Assembly (NCBI GenBank): GCA_903825945.1
Contig: CAIKCJ010000049.1
Span: 43,261 to 107,260 of the forward strand
Direction: 5' to 3'
Source of the DNA: an uncultured Actinomycetes bacterium
Lineage (GTDB): Bacteria; Actinomycetota; Actinomycetes; Nanopelagicales; Nanopelagicaceae
Length of the DNA: 64,000 bases
A program made the position numbers and the translations under genes. This document shows, piece by piece, positions 17,470 through 25,784 of the stretch (positions are counted from its first letter, which is position 1; each line of letters opens with the position of its first letter). The notes beneath the pieces were generated by a model that was given only the letters and a program-made list of their open reading frames with translations, did no database searches and was not told the DNA's origin.

Positions 17470-17543
17470 CGCGGGGTGGAGCAGCTCGGTAGCTCGCTGG
17501 GCTCATAACCCAGAGGTCATAGGTTCAAATCCTGTCCCCGCTA
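17470..17543 (+). tRNA. initiator tRNA-fMet (CAT anticodon)
   Basis: A 74-nt cloverleaf without encoded CCA. The acceptor stem GCGGGG/CCCCGC is preceded by an unpaired C1 facing T72, the D stem is GAGC/GCTC (A11-T24), the anticodon loop is CTCATAA, and the anticodon stem is CTGGG/CCCAG. The C1-T72 mismatch and three G-C pairs next to the anticodon loop identify an initiator rather than elongator tRNA-Met. The next gene's ATG begins 2 nt after A73. Confidence 0.96.
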
Positions 17544-17545
17544 CT

Positions 17546-18250
17546 ATGAAATACCTTTACGACCCATCAGCCGACGCGCTGGTTGCGTTGTGTGCAGAGA
17601 AAACTGTTGAAGCTATCGCCGACGCTTGGCGTGATCTTCGACGTGCACAGATTGTCATCACAGGTGGCCGCACCGGCTATGCAAGCGCCAAGGCAATCGA
17701 TTCAGCCCTCTTTCGTCTCATTAGAGAGAACGAAAGCTTTGAAGGTTCTGTTGTCCATATCTGGTTTAGCGATGAGCGGTTTGTCCCACAAGGTGACCCT
17801 CTTCGCAATGATCAATCTCTGATCGAAGCCTTCTCACTCTCAAAATCCCATTGTGTCTTTCACGTTGTTGAAGGCGAGGGGGAGTTGGCTGCGGCCGCGT
17901 CCCGCTATGCCAGAGATCTAGAGCTCGAAATCGGTAGCAAGGCCTTTGATGCGGTAGTTCTTAGCATGGGCGAAGATGGCCATATTGCATCGCTCTTCCC
18001 TGGGCTACTAGATGCCCAAGAGCCTCGCGCGGCTATTAGCGTTGAGAATTCACCGAAAGAACCACCACTTCGAGTATCGCTCTCACTAGCCAGACTTGCT
18101 CATGCACATTCGATTTACATATTTTGCCTCGGAGAAGGCAAAATAGAGGCATTGAAAGCCGTTCAGAGTGGACCGGTTGGCTTATTAGACAAGAGTTCAC
18201 CGAGTGGACAGATCTATATCCTCACGGATCTGCACCCAGAGCCGCTTTAA
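17546..18250 (+). CDS. pgl: 6-phosphogluconolactonase
   Basis: Hydrolyses 6-phosphoglucono-lactone, the second step of the oxidative pentose phosphate pathway. The 234 residues have family signatures IVITGGRTGYASAKAI (phosphate-binding loop), HIWFSDERFVP, and VLSMGEDGHIASLFPG with the catalytic-region His. It lies upstream of gnd and zwf on the same strand, completing the pathway. The ATG is 2 nt after the tRNA 3' end and has no room for a Shine-Dalgarno outside the tRNA. The mRNA is probably leaderless or produced by tRNA 3'-end processing. No better start exists within the first 20 codons. Confidence 0.93.
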   Translation: MKYLYDPSADALVALCAEKTVEAIADAWRDLRRAQIVITGGRTGYASAKAIDSALFRLIRENESFEGSVVHIWFSDERFVPQGDPLRNDQSLIEAFSLSKSHCVFHVVEGEGELAAAASRYARDLELEIGSKAFDAVVLSMGEDGHIASLFPGLLDAQEPRAAISVENSPKEPPLRVSLSLARLAHAHSIYIFCLGEGKIEALKAVQSGPVGLLDKSSPSGQIYILTDLHPEPL

Positions 18251-18301
18251 AATTTAGACTATTTATCGTAACTGGCTTCAACAATTACAGGAGAGACAAA
18301 G

Positions 18302-19321
18302 ATGACCGTGCAAATTACAATCGTTGGACTTGGACGGATGGGTGCAAATATCGCACGCCGCATCAAGACACATGCGACAACCCCAATCAACATCAGCGTC
18401 TTCGATGTAAATCCAGAGACAGTAAAGAGCGTTGCAGCAGAAGGTTTTACCCCACTTGCATCTCTCGCAGATCTTGCTCAATACAACGATCCAGCTAACC
18501 CACAATTTGTTTGGGTCATGGTTCCTGCAGAAGTTACACAGCAGACAATTCATGCTGTTGCAGAACATCTAGCTGCTGGCGCAACAATCATCGATGGTGG
18601 AAACACTTTCTATCGTGACGATATTGCAAATGCAGAATGGCTCGCCACCAAAGGAATCAACTTTGTTGATGTCGGAACAAGCGGCGGCGTTTACGGACTC
18701 GAGCGTGGTTACTCGCTGATGATTGGCGGAGATAAGGCAATCGTTGAGCGTCTTGATCCTATTTTCAAGGCTATGTGCCCAGGAATTGAATCGGCAGAGC
18801 GCACACCAGGTAAAGATGGGACTCCATCACAGGCTGAGTATGGCTACTACCACTGTGGCCCAATTGGTTCTGGTCACTTCATCAAAATGGTTCACAACGG
18901 AATTGAATACGGCGCAATGGCTGCTTACGCAGAAGGTCTGAACTTGATCCATGCAGCAGCCCAAGGAATTAAGCATCCAACAGCAGTTGGAACTCACACA
19001 GAGACCAAGTACGACTTCGACATGGCTGAAGTAACAGAAGTCTGGCGCCGTGGATCAGTCGTTGCCTCATGGCTGCTTGACCTCACCGCCACTGCATATG
19101 GCGAAGATCCAGAGCTTGCTTCCTACGAAGGTTCGGTCTCCGATTCGGGCGAAGGCCGATGGACAGTCCAGACAGCAATTGATGCTGGCGTGCCTGCCAA
19201 TGTTTTGAGCGCATCACTCATGGGTCGCTTCACATCTCGTGGCAATGATCTCTATGCAAACAAGGTTTTGTCAGCAATGCGTAAGAAGTTCGGTGGACAC
19301 GTGGAAGCGAAGAAGAAGTAA
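18302..19321 (+). CDS. gnd: 6-phosphogluconate dehydrogenase (decarboxylating), short NAD-type form
   Basis: Oxidatively decarboxylates 6-phosphogluconate to ribulose 5-phosphate. At 339 residues it belongs to the short (YqeC/GntZ-like) class, not the ~470-residue E. coli class. The N-terminal Rossmann loop is VGLGRMGANIARRI; the second strand ends VFDVNPE, where an Asp rather than Arg favours NAD+ over NADP+. Other landmarks are IDGGNTFYRDD, DVGTSGGVYGLERGYSLMIG and GPIGSGHFIKMVHNGIEYG with the catalytic Lys. An AGGAG Shine-Dalgarno is present 6-8 nt upstream. The stop overlaps the zwf ATG by one base (TAATG), so the two are coupled. Confidence 0.93.
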   Translation: MTVQITIVGLGRMGANIARRIKTHATTPINISVFDVNPETVKSVAAEGFTPLASLADLAQYNDPANPQFVWVMVPAEVTQQTIHAVAEHLAAGATIIDGGNTFYRDDIANAEWLATKGINFVDVGTSGGVYGLERGYSLMIGGDKAIVERLDPIFKAMCPGIESAERTPGKDGTPSQAEYGYYHCGPIGSGHFIKMVHNGIEYGAMAAYAEGLNLIHAAAQGIKHPTAVGTHTETKYDFDMAEVTEVWRRGSVVASWLLDLTATAYGEDPELASYEGSVSDSGEGRWTVQTAIDAGVPANVLSASLMGRFTSRGNDLYANKVLSAMRKKFGGHVEAKKK

Positions 19322-20706
19322 TGAGCGCACGTAAACGCACAGTTGAAGAAGCAGATGTTCTCGTCCTATTTGGAGCAACTGGCGATCTTGCGAAGAAGAA
19401 ACTCTTCCCCGCTCTTTATAGTATGGCAAAGCACAATTCACTTAATTGTGATGTTGTAGGCGTTGCTTCGACTAAATGGGATCACGAGCAATTTGTTGCG
19501 CACGCAGTTGAAGCCATTGGCAAGGTATTTCCAAATCCTGATCCAAAAATTATTGCAGAGCTGGATGCAGAGCTCAGTCTTGTAGTCGGAGATTACTCAC
19601 AAGATAAGCTTTATGAAGATTTGGCAGAGGTTCTAAAAGACAAGAAGAATCCTGTTATTTATCTTGCAATTCCACCTGCATTCTTTGGAAATGTCACCAA
19701 AGGCTTGGCCCGCGTAGGTCTAACTGAGCGTTGTCGCCTAGTGGTTGAGAAGCCATTTGGTCGCGATCTTCAATCTGCAATTGGGCTTCAAGATGAGCTC
19801 GAAGAAGTCCTTTCAGAAGATCGTATCTTCCGCATTGACCACTACCTCGGTAAAGAATCTGTTGAAGATATCTTGGTATTCCGCTTTGCTAACTCCATCT
19901 GGGAGCCGCTCTGGAATCACCGCTACATTAACAGCATTCAAATCACGATGGCTGAAGATTTTGGCGTAGAAGGCCGCGGAGCTTTCTATGATGGCGTTGG
20001 CGCAACCCGCGATGTACTACAGAACCACCTCCTTCAAGTGTTAGCCCTCATCGCAATGGAGCCACCTGCTGATCTCTCGTCGCAGAATATGGAAGATGAG
20101 AAACTCAAAGTCTTCCGCGCTATTTCTGCGCTACATCCAGAAAATGTTGTCCGAGGCCAATACGTAGGCTACTTGGATGAGGCAGGCGTTGCTCCAGAAT
20201 CAACAACCGAGACATACACCGCCGCAACACTGCATGTAGATAACTGGCGTTGGGCTGGCGTTCCGTTCTATGTTCGCACTGGTAAAGCTCTCGCTGAATC
20301 AACACTGGAAGTTATCGTTGAATTCAAACAACCACCACGGATGCTCTTTGCGGAATCACAAGCTGGTTCACCAAACTTGCTCCGCTTCCGTCTAGGCAAG
20401 CGCGATGGTGTGGATATTGAGCTCCAGGCTAAGTCGCCAGGAGATTCTCTCAGCACAGAGCCAGTGAAGTTGACCGTAGAGTTCTCTGCAGCACTTGGCG
20501 AACGTCAAGAAGCGTACGAGCGACTACTTCGCGCAGCGATTGCAGGCGACCATATGCGCTTTACTCGCATTGACTCGGTCCTAGAAACATGGCGCATTGT
20601 TGAAGGCGTGATTAATAACGAAGCTCGCCTCTTCCCTTACTTCAAGGGTTCCTGGGGTCCAGATCGCGCTGAAGAGCTCACGCCAAATGGCTGGCTCGAA
20701 CTCTAA
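19321..20706 (+). CDS. zwf: glucose-6-phosphate 1-dehydrogenase
   Basis: First enzyme of the oxidative pentose phosphate pathway. The 461 residues include the coenzyme loop FGATGDLAKKKLFP, VVEKPFGRDL, the active-site RIDHYLGKESVEDI, and the substrate-contact region KALAESTLEVIVEFKQPP. It is slightly shorter than typical (about 480-510). In many actinobacteria opcA follows zwf; here no opcA is present, and the next gene is convergent with zero intergenic bases. It starts within the gnd stop codon. Confidence 0.95.
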   Translation: MSARKRTVEEADVLVLFGATGDLAKKKLFPALYSMAKHNSLNCDVVGVASTKWDHEQFVAHAVEAIGKVFPNPDPKIIAELDAELSLVVGDYSQDKLYEDLAEVLKDKKNPVIYLAIPPAFFGNVTKGLARVGLTERCRLVVEKPFGRDLQSAIGLQDELEEVLSEDRIFRIDHYLGKESVEDILVFRFANSIWEPLWNHRYINSIQITMAEDFGVEGRGAFYDGVGATRDVLQNHLLQVLALIAMEPPADLSSQNMEDEKLKVFRAISALHPENVVRGQYVGYLDEAGVAPESTTETYTAATLHVDNWRWAGVPFYVRTGKALAESTLEVIVEFKQPPRMLFAESQAGSPNLLRFRLGKRDGVDIELQAKSPGDSLSTEPVKLTVEFSAALGERQEAYERLLRAAIAGDHMRFTRIDSVLETWRIVEGVINNEARLFPYFKGSWGPDRAEELTPNGWLEL

Positions 20707-21168
20707 CTATTCGGTAGTGCTATCGATGGAAAACGCCGCATAAGCGATTCCGTCGATAGCGAGTACCTGATTGGCACCAGAACCCACTGCCTGTGAGATC
20801 TCAGTATGAAATGGTGTTGTAACCCTTGCAATTCCAGCAGGACCACCTAACAAAACTGTGGCGCTGGTGTCGAAGACTTTGCAGGAATAACCAAGAGATT
20901 CTGAGTGTGAATAACTAGTGATCTCAAGAGTTACAAATCCGCGTTCTTGCAAAAACTCTACGAGTGCTTGTGAAGCTGGGGTCTGTTCTTGTTGAGCAAG
21001 TGTTGCCAAGTAAGAATAAATTGTCGATGACTCAATCGTTGTTCCAGCAGCGCCCGCAAGCGGTGATTCGACAACCACGAAGTTATTCACCCTCCAAGTT
21101 TCAACAGCAACACTCTCTTGAGATTGCGCAGCTGAGGCCTTCTTTCTACCAAACCAGAGAAACCTCAT
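20707..21168 (-). CDS. hypothetical protein, last gene of the aroA operon
   Basis: 153 residues, no family recognised. The N-terminus is basic (MRFLWFGRKK), followed by a mixed alpha/beta pattern without membrane segments. The second half contains small-residue-rich strands (ATVLLGGPAGIARV, ANQVLAIDGIAYAAF). No catalytic motif is evident. Its ATG overlaps the hisN stop by 4 nt (ATGA), so it is translated with hisN and is likely a real gene. Its stop directly abuts the zwf stop. Confidence 0.7.
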   Translation of the reverse strand: MRFLWFGRKKASAAQSQESVAVETWRVNNFVVVESPLAGAAGTTIESSTIYSYLATLAQQEQTPASQALVEFLQERGFVTLEITSYSHSESLGYSCKVFDTSATVLLGGPAGIARVTTPFHTEISQAVGSGANQVLAIDGIAYAAFSIDSTTE

Positions 21169-21950
21169 GAATTCAGAGCCTTGAGGAAATCGCTATGAAG
21201 TATGCCGTTGGAAGAGACTCCATTGCCGCCATGTGAGCCAACTATTCCGTCGAGATTTGTAAATTGTCCTCCAGCTTCGCGGACAATAATGTCGAGCGCA
21301 GCCATATCCCAGAGCGCAAGGACAGGTTCTACTGCAATATCTACTGCACCTTCTGCGACCAACATATGTGACCAGAAATCTCCTAGCCCGCGTGTGCGCC
21401 AGATCGACTCCTGTAATCGAAGCATCGCTTGCTTGCGTGGACCCCAGCCAACAAGATCTGAATAAGAGAGCGAAGCATCTTTGAGTTCTTTGACACCCGA
21501 AACGTGAATCTGTCGAGGTGCTCCCTTGTTTTCTGTGACGAAAGCGCCGCCACCCTGGCTGGCATACCAGCGACGATAGAGCGCCGACGCGCTCACAACT
21601 CCAAGAACAACTTCGTGCGCTGGGTTGCAAAGGCCAATCAGCGTTGCCCACGTAGGGATTCCGCGTAAGAAATTCTTTGTTCCATCGATAGGGTCAATAA
21701 CCCAGTAATATTCACCTGTCTCGAGATCAGGTGTACCAAATTCTTCACCGACGATGAGATCCTTTGGGCGCTCTTGTGCCAGTAACTCTCGGATAGCCTT
21801 TTCGGTTGCCTTATCAGCATCAGTTACCGGAGTTAGGTCAGGCTTAGTTTCGATCACGAGATCGATGGCTTGGTAGCGCGCCTGCGTAATTGAATCAGCT
21901 AGATCCGCCAATCGAAGTGCTAGCGCTAAGTCGTCCTGTAAATCTCTCAT
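21165..21950 (-). CDS. hisN: histidinol-phosphatase, inositol-monophosphatase type
   Basis: A Mg-dependent phosphatase of the inositol monophosphatase fold, 261 residues. It shows the metal-site motifs IVGEEFGTPD, WVIDPIDGTKNFLRGIPTW and the C-terminal WDMAALDIIVREAGG. The version FLRGIPTWATLIGL is characteristic of actinobacterial HisN, which dephosphorylates histidinol phosphate; a generic inositol-phosphate phosphatase is the alternative. It overlaps rsgA and the downstream unknown gene by 4 nt on each side, in an operon with aroA. Confidence 0.85.
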   Translation of the reverse strand: MRDLQDDLALALRLADLADSITQARYQAIDLVIETKPDLTPVTDADKATEKAIRELLAQERPKDLIVGEEFGTPDLETGEYYWVIDPIDGTKNFLRGIPTWATLIGLCNPAHEVVLGVVSASALYRRWYASQGGGAFVTENKGAPRQIHVSGVKELKDASLSYSDLVGWGPRKQAMLRLQESIWRTRGLGDFWSHMLVAEGAVDIAVEPVLALWDMAALDIIVREAGGQFTNLDGIVGSHGGNGVSSNGILHSDFLKALNS

Positions 21951-22936
21951 GATCCGAGTTTACCTTCACGAAGGAGCCCTCGAAGATTCGCTAACCGCGC
22001 AAGGGCAGTTGGGTCGGTAATCATGCTGTTAAGTGCGCAATCTGCCTCATCATGACTGCAATTGCGCGGGCAGTGCTCAATAGCCTCTTTAAACTCAGAA
22101 AATGCGCCGATGACGCGGGAGCGCTCTACGTGAGCTAATCCAAAGGAGCGCACACCAGGAGTATCGATGATCCAGCCATTCTTTTCGTTGAGCTCAAGTG
22201 CGACGGCGCTCGATGAGGTATGTCGTCCTCTACCTGTCACATCATTGACATCACCTGTGGCGCGATTGGCCTGATCTACAAGCGCGTTAACCAATGTAGA
22301 TTTTCCGACACCTGAGTGCCCCAACAGGACTGTACGTTTGTGGGCGAGCTTCGTGCGCAGTTCTGTGAGATCGCTACCTCGTTGTACGGAGATGTGATCG
22401 ATACCTAAATCAATATATGGTGCGAGAAATTCACTTGGGTCGGCCAAATCGCACTTAGTCATAATGATGAGCGGTTTGATCGCTTGATCAAATGCAACAA
22501 CAAGTGCACGATCAACAAATCCATGGCGTGGCTCAGGATTGGCAACCGCTAGAACAATTGCAAGTTGATCGACATTCGAGACGATCATTCTTTCAAACCC
22601 TGCATCGTCTTCTACTGTGCGAGTCAGAACATTGGCACGAGGTTCAACGACAACTATGCGAGCCAAGCTTCCTTCGCTGCCAGATATGTCTCCAACAATA
22701 CGGACAACATCACCTACTACGACCGACTTCTTACCTAATTCACGAGCCTTCATAGCGGTAACGATTCGCCCAATGTTTTCGCCGCCTTCAATTAAGCAGG
22801 TGGAGCGTCCACGATCAACAGCAACCACGCGTGCCAAATCAGCTTTGGTGTAGTCAGGACGATCCTTCGTTCTAGGGCGTGATGATCGCTTGGGGCGAAT
22901 ACGGACATCGTCCTCATCAAATTCGCGAGGAGTCAC
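21947..22936 (-). CDS. rsgA: ribosome small subunit-dependent GTPase RsgA
   Basis: A circularly permuted GTPase that helps late 30S maturation. In the 329 residues an OB-fold (about 30-110) is followed by the permuted G motifs: IIMTKCDLAD (G4), VLLGHSGVGKSTLVNAL (G1), and IDTPGVRSFGLAHV (G3). The C-terminal zinc finger is HCPRNCSHDEADCAL (Cys-His-Cys-type). The N-terminus is basic (RPKRSSRPRTKD). Its start overlaps the aroA stop by 4 nt. Pairing of aroA with rsgA is common in Actinobacteria. Confidence 0.95.
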   Translation of the reverse strand: MTPREFDEDDVRIRPKRSSRPRTKDRPDYTKADLARVVAVDRGRSTCLIEGGENIGRIVTAMKARELGKKSVVVGDVVRIVGDISGSEGSLARIVVVEPRANVLTRTVEDDAGFERMIVSNVDQLAIVLAVANPEPRHGFVDRALVVAFDQAIKPLIIMTKCDLADPSEFLAPYIDLGIDHISVQRGSDLTELRTKLAHKRTVLLGHSGVGKSTLVNALVDQANRATGDVNDVTGRGRHTSSSAVALELNEKNGWIIDTPGVRSFGLAHVERSRVIGAFSEFKEAIEHCPRNCSHDEADCALNSMITDPTALARLANLRGLLREGKLGS

Positions 22937-24219
22937 TTGCCGCCATTAAGAAGTTGGGCCCAGGCTCCGGGAAAGTCAGGCAGAGTTTTCTGGGTGGTCT
23001 CAATATTTTCGACTTCTATGCCTGCAACGTGAAGCCCAATCATGGCGCCAGCAGTCGCTAGGCGATGATCTTCATAGGTGTGAAAAACTCCAGAATGAAG
23101 TGGGACAGGGTTAACCACTAGGGCTGTCGGCTCTTCGATAACTGAGCCACCGAGAGCATTGATCTCTGTGGCCAGTGCGCTCAGACGATCAGTCTCGTGC
23201 AATCGAAGGTGTCCGATACCTCGAAGATGCGAAGGTGAATCTGCAAGAGCAGCGAGAGCTGCGATTGATGGCGTGAGCTCTCCAACATCATGGAGATCAA
23301 TATCGATGCCGTGAATGTTGTCGGTTCCGGTGATGGCCAGGTCGTTGCCATCAAAGCGTACGAGCGCACCCATCTGGGTAAAAATATCTCGGAGCTGATC
23401 ACCAGGTTGAGTCGTTGATCGAGGCCAATCGCGGATGATTACTGTTCCACCACTGATCATTGCTGCTCCCATAAATGGCGCTGCGTTAGATAAATCCGGT
23501 TCGATCACCGAATCAGATCCATGCATGACATGTGGCTTAACGCTCCAGGTATTGCCGGAGATGTCCACACTGACACCTTTTTCGCGCAGCATGGAGACGG
23601 TCATCTCGATATGCGGCATCGATGGAAGTGATTGTCCAGTATGAATAATTGTGATGCCCTCTTTAGTCGCGGGAGCAACGAGGAGAAGCGCCGAAATAAA
23701 TTGCGATGACGAGGTCGCATCGACTTCTATGGTTCCGCCTTTGAGTTGACCGTTAGCATTGAGTGTCATCGGAAGTGAATAACGAGAGCCGTGTTCTATC
23801 GAGACACCGAGTGATTCAAGCGCAGCAATTACTGGTCCGAGTGGACGTTCATGAGAACGCGCATCGCCATCAAAATGGATGATGCCCTTGGCCATCGCAG
23901 CCACTGGTGGGAGAAAGCGCATAACGGTTCCAGCGTTGCCCACATCAATCTGTGTTGGTCCAAAGAGCGGAGCAGGGGTGACGGTGAGATCTCCGTTGGC
24001 ATCTTGCTGAATTCCGACGCCTAGATTCTTGAGTCCTGCAATCATCAAAGCCGAGTCGCGTGAATGCAAGGGGCGACGAAGCACAGAGGGGGAGTCGCAG
24101 AGCGCGGCCAAAATCAGCGCGCGGTTGGTGACTGACTTTGAGCCAGGGATTGTGATTGTGGCGTTGACTGGCTCGGACCCTCGAAAGGGTGCCTTCCAGA
24201 GCGTGCCACTATCCATCAT
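22933..24219 (-). CDS. aroA: 3-phosphoshikimate 1-carboxyvinyltransferase (EPSP synthase)
   Basis: Transfers enolpyruvate from PEP to shikimate 3-phosphate in aromatic amino acid synthesis. The 428 residues have the N-terminal GSKSVTNRALILAAL, VGNAGTVMRFLPPVAAM (PEP-binding), and C-terminal LRLHETDRLSALATEI and YEDHRLATAGAMIGL. GNAGTVMRF at the PEP site is the form usually seen in Actinobacteria. It is the first gene of aroA-rsgA-hisN-unknown. The likely start is 24219, with TAGGCT ending 7 nt upstream (leaderless). Confidence 0.95.
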   Translation of the reverse strand: MMDSGTLWKAPFRGSEPVNATITIPGSKSVTNRALILAALCDSPSVLRRPLHSRDSALMIAGLKNLGVGIQQDANGDLTVTPAPLFGPTQIDVGNAGTVMRFLPPVAAMAKGIIHFDGDARSHERPLGPVIAALESLGVSIEHGSRYSLPMTLNANGQLKGGTIEVDATSSSQFISALLLVAPATKEGITIIHTGQSLPSMPHIEMTVSMLREKGVSVDISGNTWSVKPHVMHGSDSVIEPDLSNAAPFMGAAMISGGTVIIRDWPRSTTQPGDQLRDIFTQMGALVRFDGNDLAITGTDNIHGIDIDLHDVGELTPSIAALAALADSPSHLRGIGHLRLHETDRLSALATEINALGGSVIEEPTALVVNPVPLHSGVFHTYEDHRLATAGAMIGLHVAGIEVENIETTQKTLPDFPGAWAQLLNGGK

Positions 24220-24291
24220 GTCGCTAAGCCTACCCGAGGGGAGTACGGGTCTTTATGGGAATAATCTCGACGGAGAGCAGGTTAAAGGAGT
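24220..24291. promoter_or_regulatory. divergent aroA / sigR control region with SigR-type promoter
   Basis: For aroA (minus) a -10 TAGGCT lies at 24232-24227. For sigR (plus) GGAAT (24258-24262), exactly 18 bp, then GTT (24281-24283) match the SigR/SigH consensus GGAAT-N18/19-GTT. A start about 9 nt after GTT falls on or beside the sigR ATG. This predicts positive autoregulation under thiol-oxidative stress and a leaderless message. Confidence 0.75.
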
Positions 24292-24942
24292 ATGGCGGTA
24301 GCCTTGTGTCCAATGGATAAAGAAATGGGCAGTGAGTTAGCGGTTGTTGATCCGACAACCGAGACTTTGGTGCAGAAAAAAGCTCGATTTGAGCGTGATG
24401 CATTCCAATACACCAACCAGCTTTACGCCGCGGCTCTTCGCTACACCAAGAATCCGCACGATGCCCAAGACTTGGTGCAAGACACATATGCCAAGGCATT
24501 TACCTCCTTCCATCAGTTTGCTCCAGGCACCAATCTGAAAGCCTGGCTCTATCGCATCCTTACAACAACTTTTATTAACTCTTATCGCAAGGATCAACGT
24601 CGCCCACAGATCGCAGCTGGCGAGCTCGAGGATTGGCAGATTCATGATGCTGCCAGCCATACCAGTGATCAGGGGCGCTCAGCCGAGGATGAAGTTCTCG
24701 ATCGGATTACCGATATCGACGTTAAGGCTGCGCTCGCAGCGTTGCCAGAAGAGTTTCGCATGGCCGTCTACCTGGCCGATGTCGAAGGATTTTCATATAA
24801 AGAGATTGCAGAGATTGTTGGCGTTCCGCCCGGAACTGTGATGTCTAGATTGCATCGTGGCCGCAAACTCCTGCGCGAAGCACTTGGTGACTATGCCAAG
24901 GATCGTGGATTCAATCGAGGTTCAGGGGGTAGTGATGAATAA
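24292..24942 (+). CDS. sigR: ECF sigma factor SigR/SigH (thiol-oxidative stress)
   Basis: A group 4 sigma factor of the SigR/SigH (ECF12-like) class that directs thioredoxin and proteostasis genes. Of 216 residues, sigma2 (about 40-110) includes [20 protein letters not shown], and sigma4 (about 155-205) ends with the helix-turn-helix [20 protein letters not shown]. An anti-sigma partner with a zinc-thiol motif follows. The ATG at 24292 coincides with the predicted start of a SigR-dependent transcript; an internal ATG at 24313 would remove seven residues. AAAGGAG lies only 1 nt before the ATG, too close to act as its SD. Confidence 0.92.
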   Translation: MAVALCPMDKEMGSELAVVDPTTETLVQKKARFERDAFQYTNQLYAAALRYTKNPHDAQDLVQDTYAKAFTSFHQFAPGTNLKAWLYRILTTTFINSYRKDQRRPQIAAGELEDWQIHDAASHTSDQGRSAEDEVLDRITDIDVKAALAALPEEFRMAVYLADVEGFSYKEIAEIVGVPPGTVMSRLHRGRKLLREALGDYAKDRGFNRGSGGSDE

Positions 24943-25312
24943 CCACGATCTCGCCTGCGCACAAGTCCAACAAACCGTCGTGCTCTTTATCGATCATGAA
25001 CTGCCTTCTGACGACCAGTATCAGCTCTTCGAGTTTCATTTTCAGGAATGTGAGCCATGTCTTGACCTTCTCAATACTGAGCGGGCAGCCATTAGCTTTA
25101 TGCAAAATTTGTTGCGCAATACCTGCAATGAAGTGGCCCCAGAAGCTCTCAACGCTCGAATCCAGGCAACCATCAACTCGCTAGCCGCTACCAGCACTGT
25201 CGAATTCTTCTCGCAGACCACAATCACAGAGTTCACCTTTGATGGAACAACCTCTATCGAGATCACTCAAGAATTTACGCAGGAAATTCGCCACGAATTT
25301 CCACATGAGTAA
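24935..25312 (+). CDS. rsrA: zinc-containing anti-sigma factor RsrA
   Basis: Redox switch that binds SigR in its zinc-bound reduced form and releases it on disulfide formation. The ZAS motif is complete: an upstream Cys (DLACAQVQQ), a conserved acidic helix (FIDHELP), then [13 protein letters not shown], i.e. H-x3-C-x2-C. It is 125 residues from the ATG at 24935, which overlaps the sigR end by 8 nt. The Thr/Glu/Phe-rich tail (about 75-125) extends past the ZAS domain and has no recognised role. An in-frame extension to 24857 lies entirely inside sigR and is unlikely. Confidence 0.9.
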   Translation: MNNHDLACAQVQQTVVLFIDHELPSDDQYQLFEFHFQECEPCLDLLNTERAAISFMQNLLRNTCNEVAPEALNARIQATINSLAATSTVEFFSQTTITEFTFDGTTSIEITQEFTQEIRHEFPHE

Positions 25313-25352
25313 AAGCCACTCTTTTTAGGCTCCGCCCTATAAGTTATTGGGC

Positions 25353-25784
25353 ATGGAACAAGAGATGAGTGCAGCGGAGAGCATGCTTGGCTCTGTCGGC
25401 ATGGCGTCGTTGACTGTTCGTCCGCTCGATACCGGAATTGCTCAAGGGTTTAGCGATCTCCCAGTTCTCGCTACTACCGCAACAATCTCTGTCATTGAAA
25501 GTGCATGCAGTGCGGCAATTGCCGAATTCTTGGATCCATCCCAGAGCTCCTTTACCGCAGGAGTTGCGGTGCAAGTACGAGGAACTGTTTCGGTTGGCAG
25601 CGAAGTTCGCGCGCTTGTTCGTGCGTCCCAGTTTGAAGATGGCGTTCTGCTCTTTGATTGTGAAGTACATCAAGACCAACGAATAATCGCCGTTGCGCAA
25701 TTGCAACGGCGATTAGTAGATCGTGTTTCTTTTATGGCCCGTAGCGCGGCAGAAAATCTCCGCAGTACGGATGTTGCTAGTTAA
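25353..25784 (+). CDS. FlK-like thioesterase (hotdog fold)
   Basis: 143 residues resembling the FlK (fluoroacetyl-CoA-type) single-domain hotdog thioesterases: VLATTATISVIESACSAAIA provides the catalytic-region Thr and Glu, and VRGTVSVGSEVRALVRASQF the central strands. These enzymes hydrolyse short acyl-CoAs; the substrate here is unknown, and a non-catalytic housekeeping role is possible. The ATG at 25353 is favoured over a TTG at 25347, with -10 TAAGTT ending 7 nt upstream. It is convergent with sodN, with no intergenic base between the stops. Confidence 0.7.
   Translation: MEQEMSAAESMLGSVGMASLTVRPLDTGIAQGFSDLPVLATTATISVIESACSAAIAEFLDPSQSSFTAGVAVQVRGTVSVGSEVRALVRASQFEDGVLLFDCEVHQDQRIIAVAQLQRRLVDRVSFMARSAAENLRSTDVAS

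Noticed and set aside
24857..24934. Upstream extension of rsrA
   Set aside because: It lies within the sigR helix-turn-helix region and adds nothing to the ZAS domain.
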